A DNA stretch of 64,000 bases. Source: Himantopus leucocephalus. Taxonomy: Eukaryota > Chordata > Aves > Charadriiformes > Recurvirostridae. The stretch spans positions 44,816,004-44,880,003 of the forward strand of contig RSEF01000003.1 of NCBI GenBank assembly GCA_003993805.1, read 5' to 3'. The position numbers were made by a program, and so were the translations under genes. Below the pieces are notes generated by a model. It searched no databases, was not told the origin of the DNA, and saw nothing but the letters and a program-made list of their open reading frames with translations. Shown in pieces: positions 1 to 30,254 of the stretch (the first letter of the stretch is position 1; every line of letters begins with the position of its first letter).

Positions 1-1905
1 AGTTAGATGAGGCCCAGCTAAGAAGCAAAGTTACTGAACAAAACAGGTCCTGTTTTACCTCAGACCAAGACACCAATGCATATTCTTTTTTTCTCCCCCT
101 TTCCATTAGGTTATTTTTCATCTCCTGTTGAGCACTCTTCTGGACTTTCTCTGGTCCACAGTCTGCCTCTCTCCCATTTCTACATGAATAGCTACCGAGT
201 GCAAGTGTGGTGTGCAGTGTATACATACATATTTGCATACTTAGGTATCATTCTCCTTTCTGTCCCACTGAAACTGGGCCAAAGCCAGTGAAACCAGTGG
301 TCTGTATATAGTAAAAGCTCTAAGCACCCAGCAGGTGCTCTAGCCCAGAAACGCAACAAGGGGAAGGACCTCACTCTGCAGCAGGGTAAAAAGGGAATAG
401 AGGGGAAGTTGACAGAAACAGGAATGAAGAAAACGTTCCCCAGGAATATGTGAAGACAGGTTACAGGAGCTGGGTATGCCGAGCGTGGAGAAGAATAAGG
501 GGGTATCTAACTGCTGCCTTCAGTACCCAGTGGGACATTATGGAGGAAAAGGAGCCAGCCTCTTCTCAGATGTGCTCAGTGAAAGGACAAGCTGCTGCAA
601 GGGAAATTCTCACCAAATTGCTCAGCCCTGCAGCTGGAGCCCAGAGGCACAGAGCAATCTCCACACTTCGATTTTCAAAACCTGGCTGGACAAGGCCCTG
701 AGCAACCTGATCAAACTCTGATCTTGCCCTACTTTGAGCAACTGGTTGAACTACAGACCTCTAGAGTAATTCCTAAATTATTCCGTGGTCCTAGTCCCCT
801 GCCCACTCCTCAGTGCCCCTGGGGGCAGGCATCACAGAAATGGAAAGTGTCCTGCTGGCTGGCAAGTTACTCCCTTGCAGAAACACAAGCAGTTCATGTG
901 TGTAAGAAATCAAAACTGAGCAAGAGGGACGAAAAAGATGGAAACAGTCGATCTGAACACCAAAACCATGCCTAGCACTTCTCCAAGCGATATTTAAGCC
1001 ACTGAACAGAGCAATCATGCTTCTCAAAAATCTGTTAAACTGTGTGGATTTACCTCCAATACTGAAGTGCAATGGTGTTGAACTGCTCTAGGTGGCAACG
1101 CTAAGACTCCACTATTTTCTGCCTCTGCCCTCCTCATTCCTCATTCCCTTCGACAACTATCAGGAATATTAATCCTAGTGTTATGCATACTGGGATCAAA
1201 TCCTTACAATGGATAAATGTAGGTGTGCCCAAAGGCAGGAGAAGCGGCAACCTCACCTTCCTTGGTACTATTCTCCGAAAATCCTATCTGCTTTCTGTTT
1301 CCCACATTTGAGACTCAGAGAAGAAATAAGGATGTTCCCAGGAGTACCCTTTTTCTTTAATTACTAAAAAAATTATTAAAAAAAAGAAAAATCATTATTG
1401 TCTTCTGCATCACACTACTGAATGACAATTTTTTCCACTTTCTGTCATATACCTCCAGTCTCAAAGCCAGTACAGATTAATTTAAGGGAACAAATTCTCC
1501 CATAAAAATCTAGACCATCATAAAAATAAGCCAATCATGAATAAAATTAAAAGTCCTAAACTAGGAGACAGCAGAGAACTAAACTCATTTTGAAGTTACC
1601 CGCCTTTCACATAAAATACTCTAATCTTCTTGTCCTGTATATGTATGTTGTCTAGAAGATCTACGGAGGCTGAATGCTTGAACAAGAAAGGGCAGTCAGC
1701 TATGTACAAAAGCCAAAGGTACTCAGCACTCAGAAAACAACAAAAAAGAAAAAATAAGTATTTCTAATTGTAGTAACTGAAATCTCAAAACTAGAAATCA
1801 AAAGATTGTCAGAGACATGATTTTAAATTTTACTATATTGTCCTTTGCTCATTGAAATGACAAGAAAATCAGCTACTGTCCTCTTCCTTGCTTTCTGATA
1901 CTTAC
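1..1905 (-). other. TAF5L: TAF5L intron 3 (3' side outside window)
   Basis: Non-coding sequence left of exon 3. It contains a CR1 fragment at about 470-775 and otherwise AT-rich unique DNA with short A/T runs near 1370. No WD40 or NTD2 coding exon was recognised. Confidence 0.7.
470..775 (+). repeat. CR1 LINE fragment (3' region, tail missing)
   Basis: The stretch follows the CR1 3' region: a 'cttcagtacccagtggg'-type segment, then 'ggagccagcctcttctcag', 'gtgaaaggacaag', and 'caaaacctggctggacaagg...gagcaacctg'. It stops before the final 'ggttggac...ttctatga' tail. It is diverged and internally deleted, so it is an old copy. Confidence 0.65.
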
Positions 1906-2010
1906 CTGTGAGAAAATTGCGTAATCGTCCAAATTGTACTTCATATTGCTGTGGCTCTGCCAGGCAGGGAGCTGCAGACACAACGTTGGCACAACCAGAT
2001 TCAGATTGGA
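1906..2010 (-). CDS. TAF5L: TAF5L coding exon 3
   Basis: This 105-base exon encodes residues 48-82 (VQSESGCAN...RNFLT). On the minus strand it is preceded by a pyrimidine-rich acceptor ending TTTCACAG and followed by the donor GTAAG (1905-1901). Both junctions are phase 1 (ACA G|TC and ACA G|...), so the exon keeps frame with its neighbours. Only two conservative-looking differences from the remembered human segment are seen (V for I, L for Q). Confidence 0.95.
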
Positions 2011-5000
2011 CTGTGAAACAAAATAAGTAAAAATTAAACATGGATCTAAGGAGTTTTGCATGTGTCTGGAAACAAAGCTTCTCGTAAAACTCAAGGTAAT
2101 GCAGCCACCAAGATGACATTTCATCTTTTAAACTATCCAGGGATGACATAGTCCAAAGCATCTAAACATGGTATTAACAACCTACACAGATCATGAATGA
2201 GAAAGTATACTGAAAGCTTAAAAAAAACACCCTAAAACCCTCAGCAACTCACTTGCTGCCCGCAGAATACATTTTTAAGTTTTCAAATACAACCTTAGGT
2301 TCCCAAGAAATTCAGAGTAACACTGTCACAGATCCCTTAACAGTTTTACAAGATTCTCAGTGGTTTTACTACTTTGCACTCAGAAAAGATATTGAAAGCA
2401 ATCTACAACTTTATCCAAAACAAAGTTTCTTTTTCAGCGGGACCCACCAACCATCGTGGACAGGTCTGAAGTAACACCTCAGAGTCTCAAATTCCTTGTC
2501 CCAGTCATTATCATTTACAACAAATTACAATCATTATCATTTACTAGTATCCCGGAGGTGGTGGTGAAAACACACTCAATTTCTAACCAAACACTTAGTA
2601 GTTTTTAATCAAAATGTGTCCTCCTCCCTGAGGATTTTAAGTTAAAGGGCAGCTGGTATCTGACCACAAACCCAGTTGTTATGGTCTCCTGAGGTGGTGG
2701 TAAACTGATTTTTAGAACCAGTATCAACTCTGGTAAAAGTGGTTCTGAACTATTTAGAAAAGGAATTGGCTTCTCCTTCTCTGGCACCAAACCTTTTCTC
2801 TTCTGCTAACCTCTCCAAATCTGACAGGGGACTTTTTGTGCAAGTTTACAGACACTCACCAACATACCTGAAGCATATACAAATACCAGTGATTAGAAAT
2901 ACAAATTATAAAATTAAAACTAATACGTTTATTCATCTGCTCTTCTAAGAAGAGCAGGAACGGGCAAGGAGATTCACTGTTTTCCTTTCCTAATTTTTTT
3001 TTTTTCAATTCATAATTGTTTTCCCCTCCACAAAACCTATTTTCATTACTCTCACTTTCAACTCCTTCAACTTCCTTCAGTCTCCCCTGCCCCCCACCGC
3101 TTTCCACCCTCTCTCTTTGCCTTCCTACTCCTGACTGATCGCTTTTTGTTCCAGCATTTGGCTCACGCGCAGAGGCACAACTCTGACAGCCCTGGAAGTC
3201 TATAAACAACATCATCAAATGTTCACATGCTAAAGAGAGATAGGCCAGCCTCCAGCTTGTCTCAGTGCTTCTAATTAGAAAGAGATCAGCACATGGTGTA
3301 CATACAGGCAGCCTGTCACTATTCTCCCCTCTCTCTCTCTCTCTCTGGTAAGACACAGGTCTATCTTCCTGCAGCTTATGGAAATACAGGAGGTATGTTT
3401 ACCAACTCTCCAGGGCAATCTGAATTCAGCTTTGGAAACAGAAAGCTGGGCTGTGCTCATCATCCCCTCACCGGAAAAAACAAATACAGATTCCAGCACC
3501 AATGCCCTATCTTCTCTCAAATCAGTTTAGAAATAAACAAATATAACCTGTTGAAAGGTACAGACACACTACGCTTTCTACAGCCTGGCTGCTTCAGAAA
3601 CTCGAAGCTGGTAAGAACTCCAAGCTCACATACTGGTATTACTTAACAGCTAAAGTAAAAAACTCCACTATTCGCACTTAAAATTTAATATAATCAATAT
3701 TCAGCATGAGAAAGTAAACTGCATGCACACACCTGTAGTAACTCAAACATGCTTAGTGACAGTTCTCAATGTCACTCATACTACTCACTGTAAAAGCAAA
3801 GAAAAACAGAAATATGAGGGACTGCCTTTTATGCTATGTCACAGGGTTACATACAAGGGTCAACTCTGCAGAGTTCTGGTGGCCTTGTTTCAGCAGGAAC
3901 AGGAATGACTTCCTACCTTGCTTGTGCCACGCAAACACAACTTACTGTCCTTGGCTTTATGAAGTGCTCCCTCCGTGCCACCTATAAAACTTTCTCTGCA
4001 CAAGCAACTTAATTCCAAAACTAAGATGTACTTCACGCTTTAAAAAGGAACATCATCTTTGGCTACCTATCCTGAACAGCCTGACTAGAGAATCATTGTG
4101 CCCCAACTCTTTCAGTAATGATGCTAGAGCTTGTTCCCATCAAGCAAATGGTAATGAAGCGTACATACCAAACAGTTTCAACAAGTTCAAGTTCTCCTTC
4201 CCAAAACTTTACCCCAACCAGAACTGCAAAAAGGATGAAGAGCTCAACTGATTCCAAAACAAGAGTAAAGTTGCAGGTGTATTTTTCTCCTGGTAGAAAT
4301 AAAACACTGGCCATATCCTTCTCATATATTAATAAATCTACCACAGTTTCTTTCCCACCTTCCTCAGTGGTCGTTACAACATCTATTGGAAACATCTGCT
4401 TCTTGACTTCACTTCCAGTAATTGCAGCCAGCTATGAGACCTGATACCAAATTCAAAGGAACTGACCCTAACTCAGGGATATGGACAGTACCCCCCTGAT
4501 CTTGTGTGTTGGCTACAAGCAGCATTGCTTCCAGCTAACAAATGTGGGGCTACTGTCAACGCTGTTGAACAGCCACTGATTCCTCTTTTACGTGAGTGTG
4601 TCGATGTATAGTTTTACATTATTTCAGATAGTCCTATATGTCGATAGTATCTTATGGGCAATATTAGAGAAACAGGTTCCTTAATCACTCATTCTGTTCT
4701 CAAATATCCTTCCAGTTTTCTACAGAAATACGGGATAGTCACGAGGCTGTATTTTACTGCAGATGCGATCGGACAGGGTGCTAGGATAATCTCATCTGGG
4801 CTTCCTTTCCTAGAAAAGGTTGGACCAGATGATCTTTCGAGGTCCCTTCCAACTTGGGCTGCTCTGTGATTCTGTGAAAACAGACCTGTACAGATATAGC
4901 AAGTATATGAAGCAATGGAGAAGGGCTGAACTGAAGAGACACTGGAAGAAGACAAAGTGAAATGCTGAGGTAAAACTGAGAAATGAAACTATTTAAAACC

Positions 5001-7041
5001 AAACAGAGGACGCTTTTCACTGTGGAAGAAGAAATCACAGAACCGAAGACAGAAGTAAGCAACCTTTCCATTTATACAGGCTGGTTAATTTAAAAGTCAA
5101 ACAAAAGGAAAGAGCTGAAAAAAGCAAGGTGAGTTTTATTAAGGAACAAGCAAAACATCTTCAGAAAAAAATATTTTACTGCTTTCCCCGAAATAAAGCA
5201 ATGCAAGCCTTAGAATCTGGTCAGTTTTTATTCAGTTTGCAAAAACTAAGATGACTGCAGCAGAAAGTACTTTCAGCCTCTGTTGTCAGAGTAAGTACAA
5301 GCTGGATTTTTCTTTTTCAACAGTCATTCACGGAATTGCAGCATACTCACTGACAGCTTACTATGAGCATGTTTGACAAGAAGAATTAGTAAGCAGCTGA
5401 ATACATGAGAGCAGACCATTTTCAGTTCTAATGAAAACGGATGACTAAGTTCTGAATCACCAGCCACAAAACCCTTGCACTGGCAAGAGGATACAGACTA
5501 ATAAGAAATTTAGTAATAACATTTGGTGGAAGATTAGTAAAAAGGCAAAACCCAATCACACACTCATTCACAGTCTTTATTGAAACTTTTTTTTTTCTCC
5601 TGCATGATGCCACAGACGAATGCAAGGGCTTGCAATCCAATTCATCTCTCTTACTTCAGATACTCGTGTCCCCCTGGTATGGATTGGTTGCAAGTTCTAA
5701 TCCCGTTTCAACACTGACCTTTCTACTGAGCTGTCCTGTAAAATCTCCCACTAAAACAATTCACCATTTTACTTTGGTTTCATTCCTTCCCCATCTCCCC
5801 CAGTATTATTTCAGGGAGCTGCAACAACCTTCCGATAGTTACTCTGAAAACAGCAAGAAAACGAAAAGTACTAAGAAGATGTAAGTCACTTCTAATAACT
5901 AAATATTACCCAATTTCCTTTAGGGCCCTGAGAGAGTCAGCCTGGACACTTACCCACAAGTCACTCATTTTTGGATTGTAACTATGGCAAAATACTCTAG
6001 AGGTGGAAAGAGCTATTTTGGCATCCAGTCTTATCTAGCTACAAGCACAGATTTATACAGCAACTAATATTTTGTCAAATCAAGCCGTATCACAAGTAAC
6101 TAAGGTCTCCACCACTCTTAGTCACAACCTAAGCAGTTTCACTATCAGAAAACACTTCCTCCTTGCATTTTCACCCAAAGGTCAGCCCAGTATTTTCTAT
6201 TAAGTAAATTTCATCTTTATAACCTCCAGGTTGCTTGCATCCTTTCAATATTTGTATGTGCTCAAGCAGCAGCATAGTTTATAATAACAAAAATAATTAT
6301 TACAATGAAGACTGCCGCAGACAGGATTTTAAAAGCAGAGAGTGTAGCAGGATTCAGAAGCCTTTAAGAAAGAGGAGAAAGGGCATGCAGGGAAATAAAC
6401 TCTCTCATCCACTCATGGGGTGTTTTTTTCCAGTGACAGAGCAGAGCTTTCACAACCAGAAAGCTGATGAGGCCAGAGAAAGGAACAGCCTGTATCACTT
6501 CCATTTCGCATGATACAGCTCTCCTGGAGTACAAAGGTACAACAGATTTTCCTCCTTCTACTTAATTCCTCATCTAGGTTCTTCTCGCCTCTGTCCTAAA
6601 GTACCACTACTCACCAGACTTCATGTTCTTTGGGATACAACACATGCATTTTCCACTACTGTGACCTGGTATTTCAGCCTGCTGATTCACAGACCGTGAA
6701 TCTCACCTGTTTACACTTCCATCCATGTTTTCATTCTTCAGGAGTTCGTAACTCACACCAACTTCACACTGGGAAATCTCTTTAGTTCAAAAGAAGAGCT
6801 GTCCATACGTGCAGACAAATTCACGTAGTTACCAATATACATAATCACACTTGTCACAACTTTGCAAAGAACCATGTATGGAAAATACAATAGGATTACC
6901 TGTGAGATTAGCTGCCATCTCTTCAGCAGTCTGACACAGCCTCAGCCCTTGTTTTAGGGGACCTTCTGAGTCCACATACTGACGGCGCTTGAGGTAGCAG
7001 GACACTGCCATCTGAATCTGTTCTGTGCGTACGCGTTTCAT
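1906..7041 (-). CDS. TAF5L: TAF5L, 5' coding part (exons 2-3, partial gene)
   Basis: TAF5L is the TAF5-like WD40 subunit of the nuclear SAGA/PCAF histone acetyltransferase coactivator. Two minus-strand exons join in phase to encode residues 1-82 plus the first base of codon 83. The first starts MKRVRTEQIQMAVSCYLKRR and ends at AANLT; the second starts VQSESGCAN and ends at GRLRNFLT. Remembered human TAF5L is nearly identical over this stretch. This region is the N-terminal end leading into the TAF5-type NTD2 helical domain. The rest of NTD2 and the C-terminal WD40 propeller (the human protein is about 589 residues) must lie left of base 1, because no such exon was seen in 1-1905. The start ATG is at 7041-7039, three bases inside the exon. 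The gene diverges from URB2 across a CpG island. The identification is firm; the gene is incomplete only because of the window edge. Confidence 0.95.
3329..3346. repeat. (CT)n microsatellite
   Basis: Nine uninterrupted CT dinucleotides, directly read, within TAF5L intron 2. Confidence 0.9.
4783..4878 (+). repeat. CR1 LINE, 3' terminal fragment
   Basis: Contains the hallmark CR1 end: 'aaggttggaccagatgatc', then 'aggtcccttccaac', then 'ctgtgattctgtga'. The element is 5'-truncated to about 100 bases, as most bird CR1 copies are. Confidence 0.9.
5990..6215 (-). repeat. Probable ancient CR1, reversed
   Basis: The order 'gaggtggaaagagct ... ggtctccaccactc ... agcagtttcactatcagaaaacacttcctcc' follows the reverse complement of CR1 3' consensus sequences seen in amniotes, but is heavily diverged. 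RepeatMasker would settle it. Confidence 0.4.
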
Positions 7042-7044
7042 GAC
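6900..7044 (-). CDS. TAF5L: TAF5L coding exon 2 (start codon)
   Basis: This exon contains the initiation codon at 7041-7039 and encodes residues 1-47 plus one base. The acceptor on the minus strand is a T-rich tract ending TTTTGAG, leaving only GTC before the ATG. The donor is ACAG|GTAATC at 6899-6894. An upstream in-frame Met at 7143 belongs to the intron and was not chosen, because the family start is MKRVRTEQ and the acceptor lies between the two. Confidence 0.94.
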
Positions 7045-10000
7045 CTCAAAAGAAAAGAAAGAGATGATGGGGTTCTTACTGTGTAGGTATACGCTAAGAC
7101 TGACAGAGAACAAACAGCTCAGTATTTTCATTGCTGAAGTCAACCAATTTCATTACTGAAGTATGAAGCAAAACCTTTAGGCATGTGCCTCTCAGTACTA
7201 AGGTGTAACTAGACACTTTGAATCAGATCCATGAAGATACTTTGCTGCCTCATTCTACTAATTTCACCGAGGAATCCAAATACTTTTGAGAATTCTGGAC
7301 TAAAACTGCAGTGGTGAGCTGAAGTATTTGATTTTGTTAAAAATTAACTCACAAAAAGGGAATATTTCTCCTCCTTGCTTTTTTACAGTAGCAGTTTCGA
7401 TATTCTTCAGTCATTTTCTGATTCCTCTGCTTGACCCATCAACAAAATGATATCACAAGAGTCAAGGGAACGAGAAATTAATATACAGGAAGGAAATTTC
7501 AGAATCATAATGCTTTAAATAGCACACTGATTTTTACCTATTTGGGGAGTCGAAGAAGCAATAGCTTATTGCCTGAACTTAAAGGTTAGAGCCAGACTTC
7601 TGGCACTTCAGTCAGCTAAGTCCCCAGAAAAAAACCCAGGGAAATTAAAACCTAAAGCAGACCCTACTGCCTTTTTCACCTGCCCCCATCTATCTAGACT
7701 TCCCTCCTACAAAAGTTTAAAAAAAAAAAAATCCTTTGAAGTTTCCTTTATATAAATTTTGAAAGCCATCCACACAACCACCACTTGGTAGTATCTCAAA
7801 ACCAAAAGGAGCCTGATGCTAGCTTTTAGCCTCTGGCTTGTAATAAAAGAACCTCAGTAAGATGAATGCAATAGCTCCCTTGCTATTTGAGTAGTCCCTC
7901 ACTGCCACCAATCCTTTGCAATAGCCATCAATTTTACACAGATGTTTAGATAACCTAAAAAGCTTTAAATAAAGCAGAACTAAGCAACAGTTTTATTCTA
8001 CTAGAATAACAGATACAGGCTGCCTCAAGATAGTTCCTTACAGCCCCATTGCCACAAGACTTGCACACATTTTACAAGTGCACATGCTTTCTGGTTTGAG
8101 TAGCTAAATCCAATGAAACACAACTTTTCAGAGACAGACAAGGATGCCCATTCCTGTCCCTTGTAAGAACCATATTTCCAACAAAATGACAGCTCTAAAA
8201 ATATGATCATAAATGAGCCACTTCAGTGCTTATCCTGCTTGGTAGGACAACAAGCCCTCTGTGGAGTTCCATGCAGACGGAGATGCAAGGTTTCAGTAAA
8301 AGTTTCTTTAAACAGATATGTGGAATTGCAAACCCATAGGCTCTGGGGAAAACCTGAAAAAGATTTCCATTTGTTCTCACAGGTAAAATAACTGTTGAGG
8401 GTGGGGAAGGGGCATCAACAGGTGTGGAGTTTTCAAAGCACTTCCAGGTAGACTTATTAAAATCATGGCTTTCAATCACAAGTTTACCTATTCCAAAAGC
8501 AAACTGCCTTTTCATCTTCCTTGCAATTAAAGAAATTATATTTGAGACTTACACTGTGTCAAATGTAACACTTTTTCTGCTGCACAAAACTGTACAAAAG
8601 ACAGAATTCTAATGAAGACCATGAAGACGGGTGGACACCGGGACGGACGAGCACCTTAGCACCCTCCTAAAACACACCCTGAACTAAGCTTCACAATGTA
8701 TTATGTTGCCATTCTGCATTTCAGCCAGCAGCATGGACTCCTGCAAGTGACTTGCTCAGGTCCACACTAATGCCTCTGCACAGACTCTGCCATACAGCTT
8801 AGGTTTGGGTAGCAACGTAATTATATTTCAGATGTTCTCACAGATGCTTATTTCAGGTCTAGAAACCATTTTGGAGAGTTTGCATTTGATTGTTGTACTT
8901 GGCTTATAATCCAAAAGAAACTCACTCACAAAACGGCATGGAACAGATTCAACTAAATGTTTCTGAAGTGGTTTAGCCCGTCAAAACTGTGCAAATCAGC
9001 CTCAGGTCTGTGGTTCAACTGCAAAGAGAGAGCATCTAGAAATATCCTTGCCCATACTTTTTTGCTTCAGTTACAGTATCAATTTGTGCTAGGTTAGATT
9101 TGGTGAGAAAACCCTTATTCATTATGGCACATCATGAACGTACAGATAATTCCTCATAAACTCATAATGGATCAGAGAAACTGAAAACTGGTGTCTGAAA
9201 GATGCAGAACTCCAGAGGACCCTTAGAAATGACAGTGACAAACAAGAGGAGCATTGAGATCAGCCTTTTCAACCTGCTGAACAAGCAAATGACCAACACA
9301 GAAAATGGTAAATGTTAAAAGATAGAAAAAAAAAAAGTAGTAGGTTACCCAGTAGTCTCAAATTCTAACATCAGGATTGGGCATTTTAGCAGCATGAGAG
9401 AAGGGCCTGGGAAAGGAGCAGTCGCTGGCAGCTGATTCAAATCCAAGCTTTTTCAGAGTTTTGACAATAACAGGGAAGACCCAGTTTCTTCAGCCAAGAT
9501 TAGCAAGGTGGTGTTTGCAGCTGCTTTATGCAATCTGTACAGTTTCTTGCTCCCTTCACATACCTTGTATACTCCTCCTGGCAGTCAGAGTAGTTAGTAT
9601 GTGTTACGAGCGGTATCTCAAGGAGATCTCTGTCCCTACTCCCAGGTGACAGAACAGGAACTACCTTACAGGAAATGCATCTTCACCAAGAAACACCCCT
9701 TGGCATCAGACACACTGTCACCCCTACTTCCATTTCAGGTCTTTGTTTCTTCGTTCACTTTGCCTTTATACTTCAGCATTACAAGCAGCAATGTCACAGG
9801 AGCAGGGAAAGCTTTCATGGAAAGTGCAAGAAGAGCAAACCCAACATTCCCACAAATATTCTTTATCAAGCCCTCAACATTAAGAGTATATCATAAAATA
9901 AACATAAGGACGGCGTGCCAAAATGCCTTTAAACTGGGTTCAAGCTGAGCCAGTTCACAACAGGCCAACTATGCAAAAATTAAAGGCAAAAAAGGACAAG

Positions 10001-11955
10001 TCTGCCATTTTAACCTCCAATAAATTCTAAGACTCTAGCTGTCATTGCTGAAGAAATCTCCAAAACATGAAACAAACTGAACACATATAGCATTCCCTGT
10101 CTGTGCCTGCAGAAAGCTTGAAACAATTGTTCAGAAGTCCCAGATGCCTTGTTTTTCTCAAACAGCCAGAGAGAACAATAAATATTAATGCCATTAACTA
10201 TTTTTACTGATAAGCAAAATACATAAGGAAAGAGGGAAGAAAGGTCAATCACATTGGCAGTCTGCACAGCTACAATGCGGCGTCTTCTGCAGTGTCACAA
10301 ATTGGAGCACACAAACAAAAAAAAAAGGCTATTAGGTTAATTTTTTTTGAGGAACCAAAACCACTGAAGAAACCCAGAGGAAAGGCTGATCATACAAAAC
10401 ACATCACAAGTTCCTCTCTCCTAGAAAAGCTGGAAGTTAGCTGTGCACTAATCATTGGGCCAAGGAAATTAATTTCCTGCCTATGCTACATCTCAGGTAC
10501 AGGTTTAGGCAGATTCCACAGCCTTGAAATATTACCGGTACACACATACGAAAAAGAGCTTGAAAACTAGTGTTGGAAACAGTGGTTTTAAAGATTCTGC
10601 TTTCCTGTCCTGATATTGGGACTGCAGCCTTTTCCTTCCAACAAACTGAGGAAAGACTTGTAAGCATCAGAGAAGAACCAAGGACAAGCAATCTTGTAAA
10701 AGAAAAAACCCAACAATAAACCCACAAAAGCACATCTTGAATATTCTCTACTGAGAACTGCATCCTCAGGCCTCAGTTGTGGACAGAGAAGTGCCATCTT
10801 TTATGGCTACAGGTGAAATTTGAAATCAACGAACAATACTAAATCACCTAATTTTTCATTTCCTGACATTGAGTTGATCTAAAATTTACAAAATTTCAGA
10901 ATAAACAAGATAAGGATAAACTGATACAAAGATCAGAACCTAGAGCCAAGTGACTTCACACATGCAGCACCTGCAATTCACAAAAACGTGCAAGTAAGTT
11001 GATACGGAGACTCAGCACGGTGGTGGTGGTGGTGCAACATAGGAAAAGTACTGCAGATCGCAGGAACTACGGCGAAGGTTTTTGCCCGAGCAGCAGCGTT
11101 CAGGCGAAGCAGGCAGAGACGAAACAGGTGTGATTTTAGACAACCAGACATCCATTCGCACCGGACCCAGACTTGGCTCACCGCCCAAGGGTTTGCCAAT
11201 TCCATGATGTCCCCCCCCCCCGCCCCAAAGACAGAGCCAAACGGTGGAGTTCTCCCCGTCTGATCTCCTCTGGGCTACCCGGGCCAGGACACCGCTTCCC
11301 CCCTGCCCGCAGCACCCACCGCAGGCCTTCAGCGCCCCCCACACCGCCCCTCCTCCCAGCGGGGCCGCCGCACCGGGCGCCGCTCGCCTCGGGGCCCCCA
11401 CAACAGCCGGCGCCCACCCGAGCCCCGAGCCCGACCCCGTGGGCGCCCCTCACGGGCTGGGGGGCGGTTGGGGGTGGGGGGTGTGTGTGTGTGAGGGGCT
11501 GACGGGCGCTCGCCTGAGGGGACGAGAGAATGAAAGTCTTCCCCTATCAGAATAAAAACAAAAAATACAAAAAAAAAAAAACGAGAAAAGGAAAAAAGAT
11601 AAGGGAACAGAAATGGTGCGATAAGAAACAGCTAATTAAACCCACATACTTTACAAGGAAAAAAAATTAATAAAATAATAAGAGCCCACCCCGCGACCTC
11701 CGGGCGCAGGGAAGGCGCCCGGCCCTGCCCTCACCCGCGGCTCCCCCGCGGGCCGCGCCCGTGCCCGAGGCCCCCCCCCTCCCCCCGGGGCCCGCCGGCC
11801 TCCCGGGAGCCGCCTGCCGGGCCGGGCCGGGCCGGGCCTGCGGGCCTCCGCCACGAGGCGGCCCGGCGGGACGCCCGGGGCCCGCTCCCACCGCCGGCCG
11901 GCCCCGCTCTGCCCCCCACCCCGGTCCCCTGCGGGCCTCGGGCCGCAGCCCCGCC
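7045..11955 (-). other. TAF5L: TAF5L intron 1
   Basis: Long first intron. From 7045 to about 11200 it is ordinary AT-rich sequence with poly-A/T runs and no gene recognised. From about 11210 it becomes GC-rich (11210-11520), is interrupted by an A-rich block at 11541-11685, then runs into the CpG island. Open frames on both strands in 11170-11560 reflect the composition only. Confidence 0.6.
11541..11685. repeat. A-rich block inside the GC-rich promoter region
   Basis: A run of A-rich sequence, including 13 consecutive A's ending at 11581, sits abruptly between two strongly GC-rich segments. In the TAF5L transcript orientation it is T-rich. It could be an inserted oligo-A tail whose body is gone, or simple low-complexity sequence. 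No target duplication was identified. Confidence 0.5.
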
Positions 11956-11961
11956 ACTCAC

Positions 11962-12195
11962 TGAGCATCGCAGGCGGCGGCGGCGGCGGGAGGCGGGGGC
12001 CGGCGAGACCGGGGGGGCGCTGTCACTGCGCCCAGCGGCGCCAGGCGCTGCCGGCGGGCGCGCCGCCGCTGCCGCCTCCCCTGGGTGCCGGTGGTGGTGG
12101 TGGCGCTGGCGCGGCCGGCGGTGCCCGGGGGCCGGCGGCGGCTGGCGGCGGCCGCTCCATGGCCGGCTGACACACGCCGCGGCGGGCGGGCTGGA
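11962..12195 (-). other. TAF5L: Probable TAF5L non-coding exon 1 (5' UTR)
   Basis: On the minus strand a good donor, CTCA|GTGAGT, lies at 11961-11956 inside the CpG island. It is the first strong donor downstream of the putative promoter. TAF5L in other vertebrates has a non-coding first exon, so the interval between this donor and the G run is the likely place. The 5' limit shown is a guess and the transcription start is not visible. A second candidate donor (GTGAGG) lies near 11730. Confidence 0.4.
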
Positions 12196-29679
<17,484 letters not shown>

Positions 29680-30225
29680 TGAATCCTGCCTGGTGCTGCA
29701 TAATCGGTTATGAATTGATGTTGCAGTGCTCAGAAAATCCTCAGTTGCTTGGTTTGGGATGACGAGTAAGATCAAATCTGAAGAGGGTCTACTAAACACG
29801 GATTGCATCTATCTCTATACAGCCAGCCTTCATAATGGGGAAAAGGGGAACGGGGAGGGAGGATGTGCTGTTAGGTCTGGTCCTGCTGTGTGCCACAAAT
29901 GGCAGAATTGCTGCACCTGTGCTGGCCCCGGTGACACTCGCTGGGAGCCCAGGGGAGCTTGCTGCAGTCTGGCAGCAGATGTCAGGCTTCAGGCTTTGGC
30001 ACATCATGGTGCTTTTCTGTGGAAGCAATAGTCTGGTGTAAAAGCCAGTGAGGGTTATAACTCCTACTCTTGCTTACATGGTAAGCAGAATTAAAGCAGT
30101 TAAAGTGCTTATTTTTATATGCTGTTATTTTACATTTTGTTACTGAAGAAATTTGTGAATGTTACACAGCTGTGTGGTAGGCTACTGTGCAAAACTGTGG
30201 AAATACAGTAAAAAATTTGAAGTTT
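29680..30225 (+). other. URB2: URB2 3' UTR with candidate poly(A) signals
   Basis: ATTAAA at 30090-30095 is followed by a T/GT-rich stretch (30105-30141). AATACA at 30202-30207 is followed by a T/G-rich stretch at about 30230-30255. Either could direct cleavage; use cannot be decided from sequence. No canonical AATAAA occurs between the stop and 30225. Confidence 0.55.
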
Positions 30226-30254
30226 ATATCTCTTTGCTTGGTTGGTTTTGCTCT

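Larger units (their letters stand above)
2011..6899 (-). other. TAF5L: TAF5L intron 2
   Basis: Unique AT-rich sequence between coding exons 3 and 2. It holds a (CT)n run at 3329-3346, a CR1 3' end at 4783-4878 and a probable very old reversed CR1 at 5990-6215. Several short open frames, including a 166-codon one on the minus strand at 2856-3356, show no family resemblance. Confidence 0.7.

Noticed and set aside
2856..3356. 166-codon open frame on the minus strand in TAF5L intron 2
   Set aside because: The translation is low in complexity and spans the (CT)n repeat; no family resemblance and no splice relation to TAF5L.
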